From positions 22,375,501 to 22,439,500 of the forward strand of contig NC_134117.1 of assembly GCF_040939455.1 (NCBI RefSeq): a DNA stretch of 64,000 nt, read 5' to 3'. This DNA comes from Microcebus murinus (Eukaryota > Chordata > Mammalia > Primates > Cheirogaleidae). The notes under the pieces were generated by a model. That model ran no database searches and was not told the DNA's origin. It saw nothing but the letters and a program-made list of their open reading frames with translations. The first letter of the stretch is position 1; each line of letters starts with the position of its first letter. Shown piece by piece: positions 45,880 through 58,009 of this stretch. The position numbers were made by a program, and so were the translations under genes.

Positions 45880-46063
45880 CAGTGATTCTGAAATGTTAGC
45901 ATGCATCAGAATCATCTGGAAGGCTTCTTAAAACACAGATTTCTGAGTTCCACCTTCAGAGTTTCTGTAGGTCGGGCATGAGGTCCAAGAATTTGCATTT
46001 CTAACAAGTTCCCACATGATACTAGTGCTGTTGGCCCAGGGACCATACTTTGAGAACCACTGA
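45880..46063 (+). mobile_element. MER5A hAT MITE, full length
   Basis: End-to-end match: CAGTGATTCTGAAATG..., 'GCATCAGAATCATCTGGAAG', 'AAGAATTTGCATTTCTAAC' and the terminal 'TTTGAGAACCACTG'. Flanking 8-mers (ATTTAAAG and ATGTAACA) agree at five positions, consistent with a decayed duplication. Confidence 0.92.
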
Positions 46064-46494
46064 TGTAACATAGTAGCAATATAAATGTAAACATCTCCAT
46101 ACATACATGCATGCACACAGAAAGCCCAGATTTTCTGGAATTATCCCAGTTTTTAGTCAATAGAAATATATAAATCATTTTAAATAGCCCCTACTACAGC
46201 CCTCAAGGGGCTGTCAAAGCAAAACAGCCTCACAGCAGAGTGATTGTAAAGGATGCAGAGAGGAGAGGATAAATATTTCACTGGCTCAGAAATTGGTGTT
46301 TTTCACATGTTTGGAAACAGGCCAGGGAGTCTAGGGAGAAGGGAAGGGAATTGTGAATCTTCTGAATCCATCGGCTGGGGAGCAGTAAGTCACTATTCAT
46401 CAGCCAAAGAGGACTTTTAGGTGGAGGTGGGCTTGCAGGGCCAGGGGAGTGTTGGTCAACTGGAATAGAGTGACCATCTCCCTCTAAGATCCCC

Positions 46495-46630
46495 GGACCA
46501 CCTGCATCAGAATCCCAGAAACACAGGCTCCCAGACCTCACTCCAGACTTGTGGAACCAGAATCTATGAAGAGGAGACCTAGAAACCTTCATTTAAACAT
46601 GATCCCCAGATAAGAGTTTTGCACACTTGA
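46495..46630 (+). mobile_element. MER5-type fragment
   Basis: 'CACCTGCATCAGAATCCC' and 'ACCAGAATCTATGAAGAGG' resemble the middle of MER5A/B; ends are lost. Confidence 0.5.
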
Positions 46631-46659
46631 GGAGTATCTTCCTAGGGTGTCATCAAGAA

Positions 46660-46862
46660 TATAAAAGGCTAGGGGAGGGGGGGAAATGGGAGATTGTTGC
46701 CTAATGGGTACAGAGATTCAGTATAAAACAATAAAGTTCTGGAGATGGATGGTGGTGATGGTTGCAGAACAATGTGAATATACTTAATGTCACTGAACTG
46801 TTCACTTAAAAATCGTTAAAATGGTAAATTTTATGTTATGTATATTTTAACACAATAAAAGT
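46660..46862 (+). mobile_element. L1M 3' end
   Basis: 'GGAGATGGATGGTGGTGATG', 'GTCACTGAACTGTTCACTTA', and 'TTATGTATATTTTAACAC' with AATAAAAG; same terminal family as 38720-38940. Confidence 0.85.
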
Positions 46863-46889
46863 AAATTCCTATCAAGGAGATAAAAGTGT

Positions 46890-46960
46890 AATGCATCAGA
46901 TAAGTTTTTCTGATTGATTATAAGTTGTGTTGATGAAGCTGTCATAATCTTATCAGACAT
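46890..46960. promoter_or_regulatory. inverted pair of GATA motifs
   Basis: AGATAAG at 46898-46904 and CTTATC at 46949-46954 face each other about 45 bases apart around a TGATTGATTA block. Motif-level evidence only. Confidence 0.2.
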
Positions 46961-47799
46961 TGTATGGAGTACAGGAAGACAAAAGCCATGGAGAAATAAT
47001 GTTTTGAGTACCCCTGTCCAGTTGAATGGGTGGTCTAATTCTAACAGAAATCACTTCTGAAAGAGGCAAAAGTATCTTCAGAATAAATAAAAGGCGATGT
47101 TCCTTGTGAATATCAACTCCCTTTGCTCCTAGTCTGGGCTCCCCAGGCAATATTTTGACCTACCATGAGGGCCTTCTCAAGCACCCCTCTCGATCCTCCC
47201 GGGAGGCAGTGTTCCTTTCCTGCAGGTGCATGTGGCTGGCCTCTGACATCCTGCTGGAGAGGCCTCCTGTTGTAAATTTCCACATCGGCTGCACACCTCA
47301 TTCTCCTGAGAGTGGAGTCCCATTTGCCCAAGACAAATCCATTCTGCAGAACCTCAATTCCTGGCCAGTTGCAAAAACTGAAGTTCTGAACCTACAAAGC
47401 TAAGGGTGCAAATGACTCCCTAAAGGAGCACAAACTCCAGGAAGCCCAGCCTGGGAAGCGAACTGCCAGCTCCATCCCCTAACACTACCTCCCCTGCCAC
47501 CACCAGCCCCTACAAACACACCTGTTTACAGTGAAGACACAAGCCAGACATGAGAAATGCTCCCTCTCATGTGCCCAGCCATGGAAGAAGCGCAATCCGC
47601 TTGTGTTTTCCAAGCTCATCGCAGGGATCTGTCAAGTCCCACTTTAATCTCACCTGCTCAGCAAAATCCTGGCTAAATTCTCCGAACTCCACTGATCTCC
47701 CCCCACCCTTCTAAATGCCTACAGAATCAGAATCAAGGATTTAGCATTTAATGAAGCATGGCTTTGAGCCTTTTCCTGACATAAATACCTTGATGGGGG
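46961..47799. other. unique sequence, nothing recognised
   Basis: No feature seen. Confidence 0.4.
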
Positions 47800-47900
47800 T
47801 GGGAAAGGCCTGGGGTTTGTAGCCAGAGAGATTTAGGTACAAAGCTAGCTCTGCCATTCTGTAGCTGTGTGACCTTTGACTCTGAGGTGAGTCTGCACCT
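47800..47900 (+). repeat. MIR SINE, 5' half
   Basis: 'GCTCTGCCATTCTGTAGCTG' and 'TGTGACCTTTGACTCTGAGG' match MIR. Confidence 0.7.
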
Positions 47901-48194
47901 GCATATAGACGGTTCAAGAAACTCAGTCAAGGAAATAGAACTAGGGAGGGGAGCTGATGGCTACAGAAGTACCCAGCCCTGTGTAGGTGCACAACAGGGT
48001 CTCTCTGCAGACACTCCTAAGCTTCCAGAGGGTGAGGAACTCTTCCCCCAGATCTGTTTTGTGCCCAGGCTGAAAATTAGAGCCTGGCAGATAGCTTCTC
48101 ATGCCCAGAGGTCCTGGGGTGGGGCTTGGGTATCTATCCTTTGAAAGCTCCCCCAGCTACTTCCCTGGAGCTCACAGCGCTGTACTGCATTCAG

Positions 48195-48490
48195 CCAAGG
48201 TTCATATAGGACTCGATAAGTTGATTGAGATGCAGAGTTCTGTGATCAATATGATTGACAAGGAGGGACTATTCCTTGCGGGCATCATTATTATTAGGTT
48301 GCATTTTAATATTGAGAAACCTACAAAAATTGGGTAATTCCAGATGAGCATTAACTGAGCTGCCAAACACTTGGTCTTAGGACCAAGCATCCCAGCAATG
48401 TTTAATTACCCACATTCGACAGCAGTGTCTCTTCACGTACTGAGAGTCATTTCGAGGGAAATAACCATCTTCTCCGAGACGTACTTTGTT
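48195..48490. promoter_or_regulatory. candidate conserved non-coding element
   Basis: Unique sequence, no repeat. CpGs persist in an AT-rich context (ACTCGATAAG, TTGCGGGCATC, ATTCGACAG, CACGTACTG, TTCGAGGG, GAGACGTAC) along with TGATTGAC and GGTAATTCC/TAATTACCC motifs. This combination is typical of conserved developmental enhancers. Confidence 0.35.
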
Positions 48491-49150
48491 TGCTGCAGTG
48501 GTGAGAAATAAAAGGGTCAGGGAAGAATTTCAGGAGGAAGGGCTGAGCAGTCTGCTGGATAGTTACTAAATTTGACCTCAGAGTCATGTAATTAGAGAAC
48601 TGGGGGAGGGAGGGGGGGTGAGGAACCTCATTAACTACAAAAATCATTATCAGAGAAAGAAGGAAAGGGAGGGCTGGAGGCAGAGGTGTTGAGCTGCGAG
48701 GAGCTCTGTGGGTCAGGCGGGAGTCCGGGAGGCGCAGAGAGGACCGAGGAGCTGACCAGCATGGACACCCACCCCGGAGCCCCCATAAGAAAAAGACAAG
48801 GGGGTGGAAATGCTCGAGGCATTTAAAGAACCACAGCCATTGCCTTCCCATGCCCACATGCAGGGTTGTAGGGACACACTCCCTGCAGGCGCGGAGATGT
48901 CAGAGGTGTTCTTGACTCTCCATTTGGTGCGTGGACATGAGGGGCCCTCTGTGATCTGGAGAGTGCCCAAGGCAGGAATCAGAATGAGGCCAAGAACCCA
49001 CACCAGGCTGGTCCCCAGCTGGGTAGCCCTGCCTGATGCCTGCTCCCCAAACCCCAGCTCCCTCTCCCACCCACCAAGCCTGGGTCCTGAGGAGGGTGAG
49101 TGTGGCTGGCTCCTGGCATGTCCTATGGCCTAAGGAGGAATTTGTGCCCT
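48491..49150. other. unique sequence, nothing recognised
   Basis: Purine-rich near 48600-48740; no gene or repeat recognised. Confidence 0.4.
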
Positions 49151-49154
49151 TGGA

Positions 49155-49245
49155 TTTGATTCATTCAGCTAACACACGCTACGTTCCTATTCTGTGGCAG
49201 AGGGCAGGGAAGTACAGACAAAGAGGATAAATTCTGATGAATGAA
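49155..49245 (-). repeat. L2 3' end fragment
   Basis: 'GATTCATTCAGCTAACACACG' and 'CTATTCTGTGGCAGAGGGCAG' fit the reverse of the L2 terminus. Confidence 0.55.
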
Positions 49246-49264
49246 TGCACAAATGGTAAATACT

Positions 49265-49465
49265 ACTAACAATAATAATAATAGCTAGCATTTATTGAAC
49301 ATATGCTAGGTACTGTGCTAAGTGCCTTATGTTATTATGGTATCCTTAAGCAGCCCCTGAAGAAGGTATTATTACTTCAGTTTTACAGATCAGGAAAGTA
49401 AAATTTCAAGAATTTAAACAGCCAGGCCAAACAGCCAGGAATTGATAGAGCTGAAATGGAAGTCC
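49265..49465 (-). repeat. MIR SINE
   Basis: 'AATAATAGCTAGCATTTATT', 'GCTAGGTACTGTGCTAAGTG', 'CAGTTTTACAGATCAGGAAAG' and 'CCAGGAATTGATAGAGCTG' are a clear minus-strand MIR. Confidence 0.9.
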
Positions 49466-51420
49466 ACATCTGCCTGCCCCAGCATTTGAAGAGCTCCAAG
49501 CCTAACTGAACGACGAGGGAGCCGTGCAGGATACAACGGTGAAAGAACCAAATGCACATTGCAGACACCCAGCACCAGGAGCGGGGGAGGGTGAGATCGG
49601 GCAGGAGAGGCCGGGGTGTCCCGCAGTGGGGCAAGTGGGGTCTGAGGGTCTAGGGGGTTGCTGCACAGAAGAAATGGCCAGAACAAATGTCTGGCCAACA
49701 GTTCTGTGAGGTTTGATTTAGACCATCTTTGGATGTGGAATGTGTAGCTTTCTCTAATGTCTTACCACAGTCTAAAACACACATGAGTCTTCTGCCCAAA
49801 TCCTGCATTAATTCAATTTGAGGACCTGGGAAAAGATTGTGAGCCCCTAGCAAAAATCAGTCCCCCCACCATGCTGGATTTATATTACAATACTCTTTTC
49901 TTTATTTTAAAAATATACAGGGACTGTTTTTTCTTAACCTATTTGAAGATGTGTGAGTGTGTGTATGTGCATGTGTGTAAAAATGTGCCTAAACAGTGAG
50001 GCTCAAGCATGGGATGTGCATAAGTTCTCCATTCTCCCTTAAATCAGATATGCATGTGACTTACAGGGTGCAATAACCTTGGACCACCTTGTTTAAGAAC
50101 AATGGTCATAATTCATTAGTAGCCTCCATATCCTTTAGAAAGGAAAAAATCCATCACATGGCCACTGCCAGGGATTTCAAATCATTCGTAGTATTTTCCC
50201 AAGGATCTTCATTACACCTAACCACGTGCTTCTTTGAATAGGAGAAAAGGAATAGAATTGCAGGTAAGGTCAAAGGAACTGCCTGTACACCATGGCCTCA
50301 CTATTCCAAGAATGCCCATAAGACAGTGTTAAGCTTCTATACATCATAAGTCTGGTGTTGAAAAGTGGCTGGAAACGTACGTTAGAAGAAATTATCCTTT
50401 CTTTGGACCCTCCTGCAGTTCCACTGCACTCAGTACTGTCAGCCTTTGCAAGTAGAATAGCTCCTGTGCTTCATGCAAGGATGGTTTGAGTGTAAGGTGG
50501 AGGAAGAGATTTAAGAAAGTGTTTACACTCCTGACACCCTAGTGTTGCTGAAGACTTCAAAGCAGGAGTTATTCCCAGAAGATATGGAAATTCCACACCC
50601 AAAACCAAGTTCTGCCATGTCTGGGTTCATTGTTAACCCGAGCCAGCTTCCTCCAATAGCATAGCAGGTCATTTAAATGGTAGAAAGTTCTCCCATACTC
50701 CAGAGGAGCTGGAAGGTGGAAGGAAATCACATGTGTGCTCGTTGCCAGCAAAACTGGAGCCAATAATGGGTGTTTGGGGACTCCTGGTTAGAGAGAACAT
50801 CAGTATATTCACAGTGGCTCTTGCAAAATGTTCCAGATAACCTCTCTCTTCCAAGATTGGCAAGATCACACCTTTGTTATCAGTCCAGTTCTTCCAAAAG
50901 GCAAGTCCATGTTTTCCGATGCCCCATTCAGATAAATTTTTTTGAGCATGGAGAGCCAAGTCCTTCATCTGTGTCTTCTCATAGAGTCAACTACACAACT
51001 CTGCTCAAAGGGGGGATTTTTTAGTAAACATCAAAGCACTCAGTAGCTGTAATTACACACACACACACACACACACACAGATAGCAAATAGCTGCTGTGC
51101 TTAGCTGCATAAGCAGGCAGACAAATAGAGTCAGATGAACAGGGAACAGGAAGGAGCAGGGCCTAAGCTATATCAGCTCTGGGACTCAGACAAGTCAGAA
51201 GAATTGGTGACTCCCTTTAGAAGATCATTATAAGGGCTGAAGAGCCTCCTGGCAGTGAATTCCCAAGAGAAGAAGGAGGTAAACAAGGAAAAGCTTGACC
51301 CAATATCAAGTCCTCAGGGTGAGAGGGGAGGTGCAATTCTGTTGATCTTGTAGAAGCTGTCACTTGTCCCTGTCCTTGCCCAGCCTGTGTGCTGTATCCT
51401 TTGGGCCTTATTAGCTAATT
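49466..51420. other. unique sequence with a microsatellite
   Basis: Nearly 2 kb. An (AC)n of about 13 units lies at 51054-51080. No gene or dispersed repeat recognised. Confidence 0.45.
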
Positions 51421-51424
51421 AATA

Positions 51425-51655
51425 TCACCTGACATTACAGGGCATTTACTAAGTACACCAAGATTCACATACATTAGCTTATTTTGCCTCAAAACAATCC
51501 CAAGTTCAGTGCTACTGTTTTAGTACTATTTCACAAATGAAGGGTTCGAAGCTCAAAGAAATGAAGAACTTTCCCTAGCATAGACATCTACTGATCTGAT
51601 CAGGAGAATCAAGCTTCAAACCCCAGGCAGTTTGAACTCATTACCCAGATCTAAC
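51425..51655 (-). repeat. MIR SINE
   Basis: 'GGGCATTTACTAAGTACACC', 'ACTATTTCACAAATGAAGGG' and 'CAAGCTTCAAACCCCAGGC' follow reversed MIR order. Confidence 0.7.
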
Positions 51656-52290
51656 CTCACCCAGATCCCCGAGGGAGACGGGACCGGAAGGGGAGTTGAA
51701 AGGGCTCTATGCCTAAGCAATCTCTAAGGCAGCAGCTGCAGCCAGGACTGCTTCAGGCAAGCACGAACCAGAGCCGGCATTCCCTCCAACATCGCCACAG
51801 ACCACCATGCTTAGTGCCTGGGCAGTTCCTAGGCATTAATGGAGAGAGACCAGGAGACCATGGTGCTCTGCAGGAGGTGGTGGTGGAGGCCAGGAGAAGG
51901 AGCAGTGCCCTGTGGACATGCTGATGTCCAGCAGAGGTAGAAATACACAGTCAGCCCAGTGACGGCCTGGGCAGCAGAAACCTGCAGCAGCTGACTGGGC
52001 TACCTTGTGCGTTCACACTGGGTATCCCCTGCGTATGCCCAAGAATACCTGAGGGGCTTTCGCTGAGGACTGGGGTCCTGCATTAGCAGGAGGGATGAAG
52101 AGCTAGGAGAACATAGCAGATTATTGATGGCATGACCCATTTTTAGCCTCAGGCTGCAACAGCTTGAAGAAATATGTTTAAGTGCATGAGAGAGAGAGAG
52201 AAAAAACAATCTTATGCCCAACCTGACCTTTGTGTTTGAGTGACCCTGATTTCTTTCAAACCAAAATGCCAAGTTAGACATTAAAAAAAA
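51656..52290. other. unique sequence, nothing recognised
   Basis: A short (GA)n lies at 52186-52199. No gene recognised. Confidence 0.4.
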
Positions 52291-52298
52291 TTTTTTTA

Positions 52299-52637
52299 GG
52301 CCGGGCGCGGTGGCTCACGCCTGTAATCCTAGCTCTCTGGGAGGCCGAGGCAGGTGGATCGTTTGAGCTCAGGAGTTCAAAACCAGCCTGAGCAAGAGAG
52401 AGACCTCGTCTCTACTATAAATAGAAAGAAATTAATTGGCCAACTAATATATAGAGAAAAAAATTAGCCGGGCGTGGTGGCGCATGCCTATAGTCCCAGC
52501 TCCTCGGGAGGCTGAGGCAGCAGGATTGCTTGAGCCCAGGAGATTGAGGTTGCTGTGAGCTAGGCTGACGCCACGGCACTCACTCTAGCCTGGGCAACAA
52601 AGTGAGACTCTGTCTCAAATAATAATAATAATAATAA
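52299..52637 (+). mobile_element. dimeric Alu SINE, strepsirrhine type
   Basis: Full-length from GGCCGGGCGCGGTGGCTCAC to an (AAT)n tail at about 52618-52637. Shares the AAATAGAAAGAAATTAATTG middle block. CpGs such as GGCGCGGTGG remain, so it is relatively young. The tail's conversion to (AAT)n is notable. Confidence 0.96.
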
Positions 52638-53765
52638 TTTTTCATCAACATCAGGGCAATAGTGTCCAGTTACCCAGATCCAACCCCTAGATTATACTCA
52701 ATATTGATGAGAATCTTTGACTTTGGTCTTTCCAAGTGTTCTGACCAGCTCTAGCCACTCAGGGAACAGCTAGTGACTGCCTGAGCAGAACCCACACCCC
52801 ACATCCCTCAAGCTCATGCAGGTATGCACCTCACCTATGGGGCCAATGACATCCACACAGTGGAGACCCACCCACAGGCTGCAGAGTTGGCACAGAGAGA
52901 GTTAAAGACCCCGGCTTGCTTGCCTCAGCAGATGCCATGTGAGAAAGTGCTGGCCTGGCAGTGCCCTGTGGCTTCAGCAATCAGGCAGGGCAGGCTAATT
53001 AGTCAGTCTGAGATGCATGGGGGAAATGCTGACAAACTCAATAAGCAGCAAGTGCCTGGTCCCACAGGGGGAGCTGTAACTGCACAAAGGCAGAAGAGCA
53101 GCAGGTCCAGGGCAGGGCAAGGGCAAACAGGTGTCCTCCCAAGAAACCCTTACCCAGTGACATCTTCAGCCTTTACTCCAGAGACTATTTTGAAGCAGCA
53201 TTAAAAGGAGACTTACCAAGTGCTAGGCACTGTGCTGACACTTTCTCATACTGATGCTCATACTTCTAGAAAGCACGGGGAGCCAGTGGTGGGGACAGGC
53301 AGCTCATGCCAAGGGCCCCAAGGCACCACAGGGTACACACAATACCCAAGCACCTTGGAATGTCAATTCTCTTTCCAAAGATTCAGGGGACAGAGAGCAC
53401 CACTTACATCAAAAGGAACATGGGTCTGTGGCTATACCACCCTCAATATACCCAATCTCATCAAAACAGGCATGGGCATATTACAGAATAAAATGCAAAT
53501 TCTGCAGGAATGTTTAAACAGAGCAGAAAAGTTTAGGGTTAGGGCTATGCACCCGGACTGGAACCCCCTAAGGCACATGGTCAGTGTTGTCTGGAGTAAG
53601 GGGTACACCATTGGAAAAGCAGAATATATTTCTACTCTTTGTTCTCATCTAGCATCTCTAAGGGTTAGATTTCAGTATCTCTGAAAAACAAAAATGACAG
53701 CTTAATGACTTCTCGCCAAGCCTATGACCAAGCAGGAAGCGTAAACTAAGTGTGTCCGATTCCAA
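52638..53765. other. unique sequence, nothing recognised
   Basis: Frames at 52824-53204 and 53220-53684 (126 and 154 codons) have no recognisable protein similarity. A weak MIR-like patch (CAAGTGCTAGGCACTGTGC) is near 53217-53237. Confidence 0.4.
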
Positions 53766-53769
53766 CACC

Positions 53770-54410
53770 CCATTCCAGAGGGTGGATGGAGAACGTAAAT
53801 CCCTGTTCGTGTGATCCGGCATTTGCTCTACTGGGTGTGCATCTGAAGGAGATGAAATCAGCATGTGGAAGAGGTGTCTGCTCTCACATGTGCACTGCAG
53901 CGTCACTCGCAGTAGCCAATATGGAAACAACGTAAGTGTCCATCGATAGATGGATGGATAAAGAAAATGTGGTATACACACTGGAATGCTATTCAGCCTC
54001 AAAAAAGAAGGCGACCCTGTCATTTGCAAGAACAGAGATGAACCTGGAGGACATCATGTTAAGTGAAATAAGCTAGACACCAAAAGACAAATATTACATA
54101 ATATCACATGTGGAATTTTAAAAGTTGAACTCATAGAAATAGAGAGCAGAATGATAGTTACTGGGGGCAGGTGGGGGTGCTGGGGAGATGTTGGCCAAAG
54201 CATACAAAATTTGAGCTAAGTAGAAGGAGTAAGTTCAAGAGATCTATTGTATAACATGGTGCCTATAGTTAATAACAGTGAGAAGTATGTGAGGTAATGC
54301 ATATTTTAATGAGCTTGATTTAGTCATTCCACAAAGGTATACATATTTCAAAACATGTTGTACACTATAAATATATGTGATTTTTGTCAATTAAGAAACT
54401 TTTTAGAAAA
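53770..54410 (+). mobile_element. L1M 3' end
   Basis: Ordered L1 landmarks: 'CAATATGGAAACAACGTAAG', 'GGATAAAGAAAATGTGGTA', 'GCTATTCAGCCTCAAAAAAG', 'CATGTTAAGTGAAATAAGC', 'GAACTCATAGAAATAGAG', and 'CAAAACATGTTGTACACTAT'. No open frame. Confidence 0.88.
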
Positions 54411-55175
54411 CTAAATTTAAAAGCCCCTATTCAGTCTAGAAGGAGGATATTCAGCCTGCTCAATTATTTTCCAGGCTTTCCTGGGAGCACTGAGGAATCC
54501 TAGCAGATGCAGAGAGATCACTGCTCAGGAAAAGTCCCCGATGAGCCCAGGGAGGATCAGGTCATCCCCAATGCCTTCGGGCCACAGCACAAGGAGGCAT
54601 GTGAGCTGACCCCACCAACTGAGCATAAGGAAACCCCGAAAAAGACAAAACAATGTCCCTTTTCTTAGAGGAAATTGTCCCTTTTCTTAGAGATCAGGCG
54701 TAGTGGAAACTGGGTTATACCAAGAATAAAATGTTCCTTAATTTTTCATTTCTTATATTACACCTTCCTTTTGATGTGTTGTGACTCAAGACATCACAGA
54801 AGCCCACTAGGTGTGAAAAACTGATTTAGATTCAATAATATATTCGCACACTTTCTGGACCTTGGTGGAAACATTAAATTATAATGGTTTCCAAGTATTT
54901 CTGAAGATTAAAATACATAAAGCTTGGGTGAGTTTTTATTTCATTGGCATAACTTTATTGCCCCGATTTCCTTGCCTAGCTTCCAAACTGGAAGCTACAC
55001 TGTGGGCAGTGGAAGTTAGGTCTGGAGGCTGCCCAGTGAGAAGATGCTCGCAGGGCGTGGGGCCAACCACCGGCAATGCACACCTCCGTGGAGAAGCCAG
55101 GGTCTTCCGACCTGGACAGCCCTGCCCAAAGGTGACAGCTGTGCAGAGCAGTGCAAAGTATGCTGCTTTGGGATT
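54411..55175. other. unique sequence with a small tandem duplication
   Basis: TGTCCCTTTTCTTAGAG is repeated at 54654 and 54676. No other feature recognised. Confidence 0.45.
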
Positions 55176-55179
55176 CACC

Positions 55180-55275
55180 CATCCCACAAATAGTGATTGT
55201 GGCAGGCAAGTGTTCTAGGGATGGGGGACACCACCATGAACAAAACAGTCAAAAGGCCGTGCTCTCAAGAAGTAG
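55180..55275 (-). repeat. L2 fragment
   Basis: 'GGCAGGCAAGTGTTCTAGGG', 'CACCATGAACAAAACAGTC' and 'GTGCTCTCAAGAAGTAGC' match the reversed L2 3' end. Confidence 0.65.
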
Positions 55276-55414
55276 CGGACCTGGTGCAGAACTTCACATT
55301 GCTCCACTCAGAGCAGCAGTGACCTCAGCAGTGGTAGCTGGGACCTAACCTGCTGTTTACTTTACTTTCCCTTCACCTGACTTCAACTTCTTGGAGCCTT
55401 TCATACCTTCCTAG

Positions 55415-55705
55415 CCAGTAAATGAAGACAGGAGTAATTAGCCATTATTACGAGGGTTATGACGACTAACTGGTTTAAAATATATAGCGTAGGAAACACA
55501 GCATAGCGCTGTGATAATGACACAGGCTCGGGATCAGAGACCTGGGTTTCAGGTCTTGAAGTCAGTTATCTTGAAGTCAGTGACCTTGAAGTCAGTTATC
55601 CTTTGAATTGCAGAAGATATAAAAGCAGGTGAGAATAAAAGGTACTTAGATGCCTGGCATATATAGGCACTCCATAAATATTAGCTTTTATTATGAACAA
55701 TAATA
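55415..55705 (+). repeat. MIR SINE material, one or two copies
   Basis: 'GATAATGACACAGGCTCGGG', 'GACCTGGGTTTCAGGTCTTG' and the tail 'GGCACTCCATAAATATTAGC' indicate MIR at 55500-55705; a 3' half-like piece precedes it at 55415-55500. A 15- to 16-base unit (TTGAAGTCAGTTATC type) is present three times in tandem at about 55557-55604. Confidence 0.7.
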
Positions 55706-56850
55706 AAAAACAAGAACATATAGAACCGGCTACTCAATGAATGGCATCCAATAAATGTTCAATATATGAACGTCTATGACCTCCTTCTCTCCTCCTCTTC
55801 TTGTCCTCACCTGGGTGACAGAGGCGGGAACACACTGAACGCAGTGAATATGTGCGCGCAATCTCTGACTTCACCACAAACCAAAGATAAAAAGAGATCG
55901 TGAGGTCCCCCTGGTTTTCACATCACTTGTACCGGAGAAGAGCAGAGTGCTGCATCGCGAGGGTCAGAACCCCACATGTAGGGTTTTGTTAAAATTGTGT
56001 CTGGTCTACCCACTCAATAATCCAGACCACGGCCTTTATTTCTCCCCTGAATGGGGCAGTGGAGGTAAGCTACCTTCCATGATAAAAAATAAACAAATAA
56101 ATTGGGGGCGGGAGGAATTTGTTGCAAATTCTGTCAATTGAATGAAAAGAAGATCTGCAAGCTATTCCCAAACAGAAACGGGGCTGATGCCACACAACGT
56201 AGATATTAGGTGAAAGGCACAGCTCTGGAGCACACACTAGAAGGGAGGAGGAAAATGTTGCTCATCACAGCCCCGCTAGCTGCTGTCCCCTCCCGCTAGG
56301 CCCACAGCCACCTCCAAGCACCCGCCCTGAGCTGGGAGGAGGGGGCCCTGCTCTTACAGAGCAGCAACGTGAAGGAGCCCGTCCTGAGGCTCTGAGGGGA
56401 ACAGATGTCTTGATTTCCTCCCTGGGCTCCTTTACTGCTGCTTTCAGCTTAATTAGCCAACTGTGCTCCCTCACACCTGGATGGGATTCTGGGGGACACC
56501 TAAGGGGGGGCCTCTGTACCTTCTCTGCCCTCCAGCTCCGTCTGAGCTGCAGGAAGGGAAACCAGTGAGCTGGCAGGCCTCTCCTGGAAGGACTGCAGGG
56601 GCCAGCTCTGCAGGAAAGCAGGCTCCCAGGAAAGACCCTCCCTTCCCGGTTGCCACCTCGGTGGCTGTGGTCCTTTAGAGGGGAAGGGCAGATGACACTG
56701 TGGGGGGGATTAGAGGAGCCTGAGGAAGTGAAGACACCTGGCACAGCGCTGCAAGCTCGCAGGTACTGGATGCGTAAAGGTGGCCCCCACCCGTCCACCT
56801 TGCCAGTATTTTACTGCCATTCAAAACCCCAACAGCCGTCAGCGCCCTCC
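55706..56850. other. unique sequence, GC-rich second half
   Basis: No repeat recognised. The 177-codon minus frame at 56265-56798 lies in GC-rich DNA, is rich in Pro, Ser, Arg and Gly and shows no domain; not called as a gene. Confidence 0.45.
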
Positions 56851-56854
56851 CTGA

Positions 56855-57030
56855 CCAGCCATGAGACCTTAATCTTCCTGGGACTCATTTCCCTCATCTG
56901 TAAGAAGGGGGAAGTTTTTACTTCCCACATCACAGGATTGTGACAAGAATTGCGTGACATAATACTTGTAAGATGACCCACCAAGTGCCCCCCACACAGC
57001 GGATACACTTGGAGAATTACTATTTCCAGT
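56855..57030 (+). repeat. MIR SINE, 3' part
   Basis: 'CATTTCCCTCATCTGTAAGAAG', 'CACAGGATTGTGACAAGAAT' and 'CCAAGTGCCCCCCACACAGC' follow MIR order. Confidence 0.75.
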
Positions 57031-57202
57031 ACTATTACCATTAAAGACAATTTTATACAAGACAGAGCTCCTAACCTCTAAGTCAATTTTCACAATTCCC
57101 CTAATTCTCTGTTCAGTGATTAAGAAAAACCACTTAAGGACAGATAGCTACACTGAATTTAATAAATCTTTTTAATAAATTTGTATTTTTAAATCTAAAA
57201 TC

Positions 57203-57360
57203 AAAATCTAAAAACTTAAATGATCTAATAATCTAATTATATTAATTAAATCTAATAATCTAAATATTTACATCAAAATAAATCAAAAGCATCAGTCTTT
57301 TTAACAAATTTGTTCTTTTACAATTAAACAAAAGGATTAAGTATTTAATAGTACAGTAGG
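57203..57360 (+). repeat. divergent inverted repeat, left arm
   Basis: AT-rich (CTAATAATCTAATTATATTA and neighbours). Aligns with the reverse complement of 58700-58863 over about 160 bases at roughly 80 percent identity by eye, including non-trivial words CTAATAATCTAAATATTTA and GTATTTAATAGTAC. Part of it, CTTTTTAATAAATTTGT, is also present once more just upstream (57168-57184). Confidence 0.85.
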
Positions 57361-57384
57361 AAAATTACAGTTAACAATTTTTTT

Positions 57385-57714
<330 letters not shown>

Positions 57715-58009
57715 AGTTAACAATTTTTTTATATTTCAAAATAGCTAGATGACAAGAATTGGAATGTTCCCAATACAAAGAAAAGATAACTGTTTGAGAT
57801 GGTGGATATTCAATTACCCTGATTTGGTCCTTACACATTGCATACATGTATTAAAATATCACATGTGCCCCCAAAATATGTACATTATATATCAATAACG
57901 AAGTTTGTACTTTGAAATAAATTTTATTTTGCAATCACAAGAACAGTTGTATATATTTAAAATATCAATGCATGTGTGACAGAAACAAGAAATTTAGTCA
58001 GCTTTCCTA

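Noticed and set aside
53220..53684. 154-codon plus-strand frame with a second frame over the same bases
   Set aside because: No similarity recognised and no splice or promoter context; expected by chance in 64 kb.
56265..56798. 177-codon minus-strand open frame
   Set aside because: GC-rich composition explains its length; low-complexity Pro/Ser/Arg content, no domain, no visible exon structure.
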